Shown piece after piece: positions 14,595 through 20,950 of a DNA stretch of 24,627 nt (position 1 is the stretch's first letter; every line of letters begins with the position of its first letter). A program made the translations under genes and the position numbers. The notes beneath the pieces are model-generated. The model was not told where the DNA came from and did no database searches. It saw nothing but the letters and a program-made list of their open reading frames with translations. The DNA comes from an uncultured Anaerolineaceae bacterium (GTDB lineage: Bacteria > Chloroflexota > Anaerolineae > Promineifilales > Promineifilaceae): positions 1 through 24,627 of the forward strand of contig CALBTC010000304.1 in assembly GCA_937967805.1 (NCBI GenBank), written 5' to 3'.

Positions 14595-15761
14595 ATGCAA
14601 AGAATTTTACGCAAATTTATCACCAACGCCCGCGTGCTCAACATTAACGAGAAGGTGCGCCGCAACCCCACCAGCTTTGTCAGCCTGCGCGATTTTGACG
14701 TGACGCCCGGCGGCACCGTTTCGCTTAAAACCATTGCCCGAAACCCAAACATCAGCCTGTATGCGCTGAATCATTTCAACCGGGAAGCCATTTTTGTGGA
14801 GACGCCGTCTGAGGTTGATTTATCGGAACGGCCGTTTCTCTACCAGGCCCAATACGACAACGCCATTCGCCTCTACAGCATGAGCTACAAAAGCTTCCTC
14901 AAGCTGGCCGACATAGTGCGCCAGCCAGACAAGCAGCTCATCCTCATTCATTCCGTGGGACGCTGCGGCTCTACTTTGCTCAGCACCGTTTTCAACAATT
15001 TGCCTGACGTGCTCAGTCTTTCCGAACCGGAAGCATTCACCGAAATTGTCAAGCGGCGCGAGCCAGACGGCCGCAACGAAGATGAAATGGCGCAACTGCT
15101 CGATGCCGTCATTCAGGTGCAGTGCCGCCCTACCAACCAGATCGCCCCCAAAATGTACGCCATCAAATTCCGCAGCTTCTCCACGGTGATGATCGATCTG
15201 CTGCACCGGGTGGCACCGCAATCCAAACACATCTTCCTCTACCGCAACGCCGAAGACCGCGCCCGCTCCATTGCCCGCGCCTTCAAAACCGTGGAAGCTG
15301 AGAATGAAGCGCTGGACGCCGCTAATTTGCGGGTACGCAGCAAATTTGTGCCCCTCATCAACCAGTATGCTGACCGGGCCACTAACGGGACGCTCTCCAA
15401 AGTGGAATTCAGCATGTTGGCCTGGCTGTCTGGTATGCAAAAATATGTCGAACTGCACGAGGCAGGCATTCCCATGTGCGCCGTGCGCTATGAAGATATG
15501 ATTGCCGAACCGGAACAAATTGTGCGCACATTGTTTGAATATTGTGATCTGCCCACGACGCCAGAGCGCATCGTCCTGGGCGTGAAGGCGTTTGCGCGAG
15601 ATTCCCAGCAGGGGTCCAGCCTGGCGCGCAAAAACCTGAAGCAAGACGAGCAAAACCAACTCACTGAAGAACATCTTCAAGAAATCCACCAGCTCTTGGC
15701 CGAACACGCCACCATCCAGACGGCCGACTTTATCGTCCCCGGTACTATCAAACTCAATTAG
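14595..15761 (+). CDS. Sulfotransferase-family protein
   Basis: The 388-residue protein has the 5'-phosphosulfate loop of PAPS-dependent sulfotransferases, HSVGRCGSTLLS (about residues 119-130), followed by the family-typical SEPEAF. A 3'-phosphate-binding region, HIFLYRNAEDRARSIARAF, lies around residues 215-233. The N-terminal 110 residues are not recognised and may set acceptor specificity. Members transfer sulfate to carbohydrates, proteins or small molecules; the acceptor is unknown here. The ATG at 14595 has a GGAAG upstream; a GTG at 14583 sits inside the terminator tail. No promoter can lie between the terminator and the start, so expression must pass through that hairpin. Confidence 0.8.
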   Translation: MQRILRKFITNARVLNINEKVRRNPTSFVSLRDFDVTPGGTVSLKTIARNPNISLYALNHFNREAIFVETPSEVDLSERPFLYQAQYDNAIRLYSMSYKSFLKLADIVRQPDKQLILIHSVGRCGSTLLSTVFNNLPDVLSLSEPEAFTEIVKRREPDGRNEDEMAQLLDAVIQVQCRPTNQIAPKMYAIKFRSFSTVMIDLLHRVAPQSKHIFLYRNAEDRARSIARAFKTVEAENEALDAANLRVRSKFVPLINQYADRATNGTLSKVEFSMLAWLSGMQKYVELHEAGIPMCAVRYEDMIAEPEQIVRTLFEYCDLPTTPERIVLGVKAFARDSQQGSSLARKNLKQDEQNQLTEEHLQEIHQLLAEHATIQTADFIVPGTIKLN

Positions 15762-15767
15762 CCCTCA

Positions 15768-15823
15768 AGATTGGACCATTTTTTTCAGTTGATAAATGCT
15801 ATTAGTGCAAAATGGTCCAATCT
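15768..15823. repeat. Inverted repeat with perfect 15-bp arms after the sulfotransferase gene
   Basis: AGATTGGACCATTTT (15768-15782) and AAAATGGTCCAATCT (15809-15823) enclose a 26-nt loop, starting 7 nt after the stop codon. There is no T-run after the right arm. It may be a 3'-end hairpin or a small dispersed element. The sequence that follows, CTAATGCTATCACCCTGAA, resembles one at 24523-24543. Confidence 0.65.
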
Positions 15824-15878
15824 AATGCTATCACCCTGAAACTTTGACCACCTGGCTCCGTATAGCGCACTGTTGCAG

Positions 15879-15915
15879 CAAATCACAAGAGAACAGCTAG
15901 ATTCGCTGTGATTTG
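15879..15915 (+). repeat. Leader hairpin upstream of the LiaI-like gene
   Basis: CAAATCACA (15879-15887) and TGTGATTTG (15907-15915) are perfect 9-bp arms around a 19-nt loop, ending 27 nt before the ATG at 15943. It could be an operator or a 5'-leader structure; no T-run follows. Confidence 0.45.
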
Positions 15916-15942
15916 TTCAGATAAAAGCGGAGGTAACAATAG

Positions 15943-16341
15943 ATGTCTGACACAATTGATAGTTTGAAAGAAGCAGAAAAAGAAGCCCTGAATGACGGGA
16001 ATCAATCCCGGCGCGTTAAAAGATACAGCGGCAACACAACCGGCGGCTTGATTCTTATCGGCATTGGCACCATCTTTCTATTGAGCCAGGTCACCGGTTT
16101 TTATCTTCACAACTGGTGGGCGCTGTTCATTTTGATTCCGGCGCTGTGCAAGCTGAATGAGGCGTGGCAGGGTTACCGGACAGACGGCCGTATCACGCAC
16201 AGCACACGCGGCGCACTTATCGGCGGCACGCTGCTGGCGATGGTAGCCTCCGTTTTCCTCCTGAATTTGAGTTGGAGCGTTTTCTGGCCCCTGGTCTTGA
16301 TTGTGCTGGGGATTGGCGCGCTGTTGAACGGCCGTTCATAA
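15943..16341 (+). CDS. Small LiaI/LiaF-type membrane protein
   Basis: The 132-residue protein has a charged 33-residue N terminus followed by four hydrophobic segments. These are TGGLILIGIGTIFLLSQV, WWALFILIPALCKL, RGALIGGTLLAMVASVFLL and VFWPLVLIVLGIGALLNG. The pattern of paired short helices with WW-xL-F/P-L-x-LI-G matches the LiaI-LiaF-like membrane region found in envelope-stress proteins. The start is supported by GGAGGT 9 nt upstream. The toast-rack half of a LiaF-like protein is encoded separately at 2418-3140. Two ACGGCCGT copies lie in this short gene, one of them encoding its last residues (NGRS). Confidence 0.75.
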   Translation: MSDTIDSLKEAEKEALNDGNQSRRVKRYSGNTTGGLILIGIGTIFLLSQVTGFYLHNWWALFILIPALCKLNEAWQGYRTDGRITHSTRGALIGGTLLAMVASVFLLNLSWSVFWPLVLIVLGIGALLNGRS

Positions 16342-16506
16342 CTTCGTTTTTCTGCCGCACTGCACCCACGACCGCCTTTCTGAGCCGGTGGGAGGGTGAC
16401 GAGGAGACAAGAGTAAAGATCTCTTCTCCTTTTCACCCCCTCACCGGCTCTTTTTTCTGCAAAATTTCCCTCGCCAAATTTGCTGTCCTCAATTACGATT
16501 ATGGTT

Positions 16507-16528
16507 GGTCAAGTTTTAAAACTTGATC
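16507..16528. repeat. TTTTAAAA-centred palindrome, copy 2
   Basis: TCAAGTTTT and its reverse complement form an 18-bp perfect core, with GG/TC at the edges. Compared with the palindrome at 7633-7656, the T/A pair at one arm position is replaced by G/C on both sides, so symmetry is conserved. It ends 26 nt before the methyltransferase ATG. Confidence 0.6.
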
Positions 16529-16554
16529 TACTTTTTTTTGAGGAGCAAACAGGA

Positions 16555-17289
16555 ATGACCAACTCATCTTTTGCCGCAAAATCAACTGTAAAACAAATCC
16601 GCCAGCGATTTGACAACGACGTGGAGCGCTTTGCCAATCTGCAAACGGGACAATCTTCCACGGTGGATGCACCACTGGCATTAGAGCTAATCACCAGCGC
16701 GGCGGCCGTAACCAATCCGGAGGCCAACCATTTTCTAGACGTGGGCTGCGGCGCGGGTAACTACAGCTTGAAGCTGCTGGAAAAGCTGCCTAATCGAGAC
16801 GTTACGCTTATTGACCTGAGCCGGCCGATGCTCATGCGGGCAAAAGCGAGGGTGCAAGCTGTGTCAAACGGCCGTATCCACACCCACCAATCCGATATCC
16901 GGGAACTTGAGTTAGGGGAAAATCAGTTTGATATCATCATGGCTGCGGCGGTTTTGCACCATTTGCGGGAGGAGACGGAGTGGACGGCCGTATTCCAAAA
17001 GTTCTTTCGGGCGCTGAAGCCAGGCGGCTCATTGTGGATTTCGGATTTGGTGACGCATACATACGAAGCAATTGAGCAGATGATGGTTGAGCGATACGGC
17101 CGTTACCTCACCGAACTCAAAGATGAAGCCTACCGCGACCACGTCTTTGCCTACATCGCCGCCGAAGATTCCCCTCGCCCCTTGCTCTTCCAAATTGATC
17201 TGTTACGCGAAACTGGCTTTGTGCAGGCCGAGATTTTGCACAAGAACAGCGTCTTCGCTGCCTTCGGTGCAGTCAAACCTATAGAGTAA
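16555..17289 (+). CDS. Class I SAM-dependent methyltransferase
   Basis: The 244-residue protein has the classic SAM-binding motifs: HFLDVGCGAGNYSLKLLE (about residues 61-78), the acidic loop VTLIDLSRPMLMRAKARV, the FDIIMAAAVLHHL segment and the ALKPGGSLWISDLVTH strand. It is a small-molecule-type methyltransferase of the broad Methyltransf_25/11 group; the acceptor is unknown. The ATG at 16555 is preceded by GAGGAG with a 9-nt gap and is preferred over the frame opening at 16480, which would run through the palindrome. The gene holds three ACGGCCGT copies, in two reading-frame contexts (NGRIHT, WTAVF, YGRYL). Confidence 0.85.
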   Translation: MTNSSFAAKSTVKQIRQRFDNDVERFANLQTGQSSTVDAPLALELITSAAAVTNPEANHFLDVGCGAGNYSLKLLEKLPNRDVTLIDLSRPMLMRAKARVQAVSNGRIHTHQSDIRELELGENQFDIIMAAAVLHHLREETEWTAVFQKFFRALKPGGSLWISDLVTHTYEAIEQMMVERYGRYLTELKDEAYRDHVFAYIAAEDSPRPLLFQIDLLRETGFVQAEILHKNSVFAAFGAVKPIE

Positions 17290-17362
17290 AAGCGAGAAGT
17301 GGCGGACAGGGAGTAGGGAGTCTTGAATTACCTGCGAACTTGCAAACTCGCCACCTGCCAAA

Positions 17363-17776
17363 CTAACTTTTGGACTCTGGGCGAGGATCAAGCAGTTGAT
17401 CGACGAACATCCAGACGACGCGTGCGTAGTGGAAAATGAGGGGGGAGGCCAGCAAAAGTGCCACAGTCGCGCCGATGAGATAGCCCCAGATAGACGGCCG
17501 TATCGTAAAATACAAAATCACCACCGCCGGTACCGCAATAAAGAAACTCATCACGTACCCCACAAAAACAGCCATCATAAAGTAGCCATCTTCGCGCTCG
17601 AAATGGATGCCGCAGTGAGGACAATCGTCATACATTCGCATAGGACTACGGAACACATTCCCCTGCCGGCAGTTGGGGCATTTCATCTGCAAAATGGCTT
17701 TGAGCCAATTGGGGTTAGGTTGTTGGGTGACTGTTTTCAAAGGCGTTTTCCCGATTTCAGGCCGATTTTGGGACAA
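17363..17776 (-). CDS. DUF983 family membrane protein
   Basis: The product has a zinc-ribbon-like pair of motifs, C33-x2-C36 (MKCPNCRQGNVF) and C52-x2-C55 (DDCPHCGIHFEREDGYF). Two hydrophobic helices follow (FMMAVFVGYVMSFFIAVPAV and IWGYLIGATVALLLASPLI). This layout is diagnostic for DUF983, inner-membrane proteins of unknown function often found near respiratory genes. The start is uncertain. The only codon giving a full-length N terminus is a TTG at 17776 without a clear ribosome binding site, and the first ATG is at the zinc motif. It lies 52 nt downstream of the RNase PH gene on the same strand. Confidence 0.82.
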   Translation of the reverse strand: MSQNRPEIGKTPLKTVTQQPNPNWLKAILQMKCPNCRQGNVFRSPMRMYDDCPHCGIHFEREDGYFMMAVFVGYVMSFFIAVPAVVILYFTIRPSIWGYLIGATVALLLASPLIFHYARVVWMFVDQLLDPRPESKS

Positions 17777-17828
17777 AAACGGCCGTTTTTCATGAATACT
17801 ATACGAAATATCAAAAATTCCGAATTAA

Positions 17829-18551
17829 TTATGAGCTACTCACAATTTGTTCCTGAACGGCCGTAATTTCCCCAATTCCCTGCTCTGCCAGCGTCAGCAG
17901 CTGGTCAAATTCGGCCCGGCTGAAAGGTGCTTTTTCCCCCGTTCCCTGCACTTCAATGATTAAACCGGCGGCTGTCATAACGACGTTCATGTCTACTTCG
18001 GCGGCAACGTCTTCTACGTACGGCAAATCGAGCAGCGGCACGCCATCGACAATGCCTACGCTGATGGCGGCAATCTGCTGCTTGTTCACGGCGGCGGGCA
18101 AAATATCCTGGGCGATGAGCGACCGTAAAGCCAACTGCAACGCCACCCAGCCGCCACAAATCGCCGTGGTGCGCGTGCCACCATCCGCTTGCAGCACGTC
18201 GCAATCAACCGTAATGGTACGTTCACCCAGCAATGACAAATCCAGCGCCATGCGCAGGCTGCGCCCGATAAGCCGCGAGATTTCCTGCGTGCGCCCTTTG
18301 GGCCAGCGCTGCTCGCGCCGGGTGCGCTGTTGGGTGCTGCGCGGCAGCATGGCGTATTCGGCCGTCAGCCAGCCGTGCGGCTCCGGCTGGTTGCGCAGCC
18401 ACGGCGGTAAGGTCTCTTCAATAGTGACATTGCACAGCACGTGCGTCTCGCCAAATTTGGCCAGCACGGAACCTTCGGCCATTTTGGTGAAATGCGGCAC
18501 AAAGGTGATGGGACGTAATTGGTTGGGGGAACGGCCGTCTGCTCGTTTCAT
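17829..18551 (-). CDS. rph: Ribonuclease PH
   Basis: This phosphorolytic 3'-to-5' exoribonuclease trims tRNA precursors. At 240 residues it has the standard length. Its conserved blocks are clear: MKRADGRSPNQLRP at the start, GETHVLCNVT, GWLTAEYAMLPRSTQQRTRR, GRTQEISRLIGRSLR with the phosphate-binding arginine, DCDVLQADGGTRTTAICGG and the C-terminal GTGEKAPFSR. The Met at 18551 is chosen because it gives the family start and follows CAGG; the open frame ten codons upstream is not conserved. It is probably cotranscribed with the downstream DUF983 gene and divergent from the hydrolase-like gene. Confidence 0.96.
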   Translation of the reverse strand: MKRADGRSPNQLRPITFVPHFTKMAEGSVLAKFGETHVLCNVTIEETLPPWLRNQPEPHGWLTAEYAMLPRSTQQRTRREQRWPKGRTQEISRLIGRSLRMALDLSLLGERTITVDCDVLQADGGTRTTAICGGWVALQLALRSLIAQDILPAAVNKQQIAAISVGIVDGVPLLDLPYVEDVAAEVDMNVVMTAAGLIIEVQGTGEKAPFSRAEFDQLLTLAEQGIGEITAVQEQIVSSS

Positions 18552-18616
18552 AATGCCTGGTACAGTCCGGCGAAAATTCATACAAGGATATTATGTTGCA
18601 TGCGCCGGACTGTTTA

Positions 18617-18666
18617 ACTATTGCGCCGAAACTATAACAAGATATGAACTTTTGGCGCGCAATAGT
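18617..18666. repeat. Inverted repeat in the rph / hydrolase divergent region
   Basis: ACTATTGCGCC (18617-18627) and GGCGCGCAATAGT (18654-18666) are inverted copies apart from a 2-nt insertion. It lies between the divergent starts of rph and the hydrolase-like gene and may include a regulatory site. No clear promoter hexamers could be assigned. Confidence 0.4.
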
Positions 18667-18732
18667 AGTATACCTGAGGAACAGTTGCCTCGCACCGAAA
18701 TTGACCTAAACTCTGTTTATGAAGGATGGCCT

Positions 18733-19476
18733 ATGAAAAAAGTTTGGCGAATTACGGCTTACATTTTCATATTCTTGCTTCTGGTACTGTTGATCGGCCC
18801 ATTTCTGATTCCCATTCCCCCGCTCACAGACACGGTCCCGGCGCGGACGCTGGCCAGCGATTGGCAGGAACAAAACCCATATTCACGCGAAGCGGCCGTT
18901 TCCCAGGCAATCACCTTCATGGATGAGCTGAACATCGAGACGGCCGTCCTGGTGGGTAATTCGGCCGGCGGTTCATTGGCCATGCAAATTGCAGCGGCAC
19001 ATCCTGAGCGCGTCGATGGCCTGATTTTGGCCTCACCGGCCGTCTATACCGGCAACGGAGCTCCCGCGTTCGTGCAGGCACTGGCCCAAACGCCGCAGCT
19101 GCAGCGGATTGGACCGCTCTTTGCCCGCATTTTTGCCACCCTGGAACCACCAGACTTTTTAACGGCCGTACAAAAAGAACAGGCCGCTATCGCCCTCAAA
19201 GTAAACAACTGGGACAAAGCATTGTGGGAATTTACGGCCGCTTCCAGCCAGATCGATTTGCCCGCCCAGTTCAACCAGCTCACGATGCCTACCCTGGTTA
19301 TTACCGGGGAACTGGACAACATCGTTCCCGCCGATGAAAGCATCCGGCTGGCGAACGAACTGCCCAAAGCCGAGCTGGTTGTCATCCCTGATTGTGGCCA
19401 CATCCCCCAACAAGAGTGTGAAGCACACTTTTTGCAAGCCGTAGAAGATTGGCTCGCCACACGCCCCGGAAAATAA
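18733..19476 (+). CDS. Alpha/beta hydrolase, apparently lacking its N-terminal core
   Basis: The 247-residue protein has an N-terminal membrane helix (residues about 3-25) and then PIPPLTDTVPARTLA. It jumps directly to SDWQEQNPYSREAAVSQAIT, which in related hydrolases sits just before the nucleophile elbow. The elbow GNSAGG, the acid in TGELDNIVP and the His in PDCGHIP are present. The first four strands, including the HG oxyanion-hole motif (about 60-70 residues), are missing without any frameshift. The ATG has GAAGGA 6 nt upstream. The gene may be a functional short variant, a degenerating gene, or an assembly artefact; catalysis would be impaired if the deletion is real. The frame is open antisense to rph back to 17956, but that part is not coding. 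Confidence 0.75.
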   Translation: MKKVWRITAYIFIFLLLVLLIGPFLIPIPPLTDTVPARTLASDWQEQNPYSREAAVSQAITFMDELNIETAVLVGNSAGGSLAMQIAAAHPERVDGLILASPAVYTGNGAPAFVQALAQTPQLQRIGPLFARIFATLEPPDFLTAVQKEQAAIALKVNNWDKALWEFTAASSQIDLPAQFNQLTMPTLVITGELDNIVPADESIRLANELPKAELVVIPDCGHIPQQECEAHFLQAVEDWLATRPGK

Positions 19477-19507
19477 ATCATGAATGTGTAAGCCATCTGC
19501 CACATTC

Positions 19508-19549
19508 CACTTTTCACTTCTTACTTTTCACTTCTTACTTTTCACTTTC
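19508..19549. repeat. Short tandem repeat CTTTTCACTTCTTA
   Basis: CTTTTCACTTCTTA is repeated in tandem and ends CTTTTCACTTT, between the hydrolase-like gene and htrA. A related CTCTTTTCACTTTTTACTT tract lies at 6078-6105. The purpose is unknown; the units are too short and lack spacers, so this is not a CRISPR array. Confidence 0.6.
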
Positions 19550-19688
19550 TCTTATCTTCCTTTCTCATCTCCAATTCAGAAACGGCCGTTTTTATTAAGC
19601 CGCTCTCAGCCGCACTTTACACTTTGTTTGCAATTCCCTGCCAAACTATTCCCATTGAGACATTAACGTTATCTATTTTGGAGGCAAA

Positions 19689-20882
19689 ATGAATAAGCAA
19701 AATCAGTTAAAGCGGTTGTGGCTGCCCTTGTTTGTACTGCTGGCTTTGATGCTGGCCGCCTGTGGCGCAGTGGAAACGGCCGTTACCAATCCCATCACCC
19801 AGACCATTAGCACCATGACTGAAGAAGCCGGGCCGGAAACGGCCGTTCAGGAAGAAGACACACCGGCAGAAACCGGTGTTGAAGTTGACGAACCGGCTGC
19901 TTCAGTGGCCGAAACGGCCGCCAACGACCCGATGGCCGATCTGTTTGTGCAGGAACAGGCCTATGTTTCTATTTATGAGCAGGTGAATCCGGCCGTGGTC
20001 AACATTCTTGTGGGTAGCGGGCAGGGCTCCGGTTTCTTGTTCGACAGCAACGGGCACATTGTCACCAACAACCATGTTGTCGCCGGTGGCCGCGAGATCG
20101 TCGTCGTGTTTGACGACGGCCGTCGCCTGCCGGCCACCGTTGTGGGCACCGATCCCTCGTCTGACCTGGCGGTGATTCAGGTGGATGCCGGCCAAATCAG
20201 TGACATCACGCCAGTGACTTTGGCGGATTCAGATGCCTTAAAGGTGGGCCAGATTGTCGTTGCTATTGGCAGCCCGTTTGGCAAGGGCGGCAGCATGACC
20301 ACCGGCATCATCTCTGCGCTGGACCGGTTGTTCCCCGGCGCGGTTGGCCCGGACGGAACCTCTTTCCAAATCCCCGACATCATTCAGACCGATGCGGCCA
20401 TTAATCCCGGTAACTCCGGCGGCCCGCTGCTAAATCTGCGTGGTGAGGTGATTGGCGTCAACACCGCCATCGAATCACCCGTGCGCGGCTCTTCCGGCAT
20501 TGGTTATGCGGTGCCGTCTAACATCGTTAACAACATTGTGCCGCAGATTATTGCCAACGGCCGTGTCGAGACACCGTGGCTGGGTATTTCCGGCGGGCTG
20601 CTGACGGCTGAAGCTGCTGCCGCGCTCAATCTGCCGGCTAATCAAACCGGTATTCTCATCAATGAGGTAATTACTGGGGGACCAGCGGCGGCCGCAGGTT
20701 TACGGGGCGGCAGCAATCCAGACATCATCACCGGCGTGGACGGCCGCGAAATTATGGCATTTGACGATTTGTTGGGCTATCTGGTGCAGCAAACGGTGGT
20801 TGGGCAAACGATTGAACTGGAAATCCTGCGCGATGGTCAGCCGCAAACGGTAAGCGTGACGCTTTCGGCACGTCCCAGCTAA
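19689..20882 (+). CDS. HtrA/DegP-type serine protease, lipoprotein with PDZ domain
   Basis: This extracytoplasmic quality-control protease is 397 residues long. It has a signal helix with lipobox LAAC (lipidated Cys25), then a 60-residue acidic, Thr/Ala/Glu-rich linker. The trypsin-like domain follows with catalytic His129 (TNNHVVAGG), Asp159 (SSDLAVIQV) and Ser243 (NPGNSGGPLLN). One PDZ domain fills the C terminus (PWLGISGGLL, GPAAAAGLRGG, DGREIMAFDDL). GGAGG lies 6 nt ahead of the ATG. It is probably tethered outside the cytoplasmic membrane and degrades misfolded envelope proteins. The linker contains repeated ETAV units encoded by ACGGCCGT copies. The gene stands alone and converges on the aldehyde dehydrogenase gene. 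Confidence 0.95.
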   Translation: MNKQNQLKRLWLPLFVLLALMLAACGAVETAVTNPITQTISTMTEEAGPETAVQEEDTPAETGVEVDEPAASVAETAANDPMADLFVQEQAYVSIYEQVNPAVVNILVGSGQGSGFLFDSNGHIVTNNHVVAGGREIVVVFDDGRRLPATVVGTDPSSDLAVIQVDAGQISDITPVTLADSDALKVGQIVVAIGSPFGKGGSMTTGIISALDRLFPGAVGPDGTSFQIPDIIQTDAAINPGNSGGPLLNLRGEVIGVNTAIESPVRGSSGIGYAVPSNIVNNIVPQIIANGRVETPWLGISGGLLTAEAAAALNLPANQTGILINEVITGGPAAAAGLRGGSNPDIITGVDGREIMAFDDLLGYLVQQTVVGQTIELEILRDGQPQTVSVTLSARPS

Positions 20883-20890
20883 CAAGACTC

Positions 20891-20950
20891 GTGATGCGTG
20901 AAACGTGATGCGTGACAAAAACCAAACACGTTTCACGCTTCACGCATCAT
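20891..20950. terminator. Inverted repeat between convergent htrA-like and aldehyde dehydrogenase genes
   Basis: GTGATGCGTGAAACGTGATG and the opposing ACACGTTTCACGCTTCACGC with ATCATTTT form a long, slightly imperfect hairpin. On the plus strand it is followed by TTTT. It probably acts as a shared, bidirectional terminator; the right arm overlaps the end of the dehydrogenase gene. Confidence 0.55.

Noticed and set aside
14820..15707. 295-codon minus-strand open frame opposite the sulfotransferase gene
   Set aside because: The plus strand carries the P-loop and 3'-phosphate motifs; the antisense product has repetitive His/Gly composition typical of a shadow frame.
17956..18732. N-terminal extension of the hydrolase frame across the rph gene
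   Set aside because: It is antisense to conserved RNase PH; the hydrolase starts at the ATG at 18733 with a ribosome binding site and a membrane helix.
19508..19549. Possible CRISPR-like array
   Set aside because: Units are about 14 nt, tandem without spacers, pyrimidine-only in character, and no cas genes are near.
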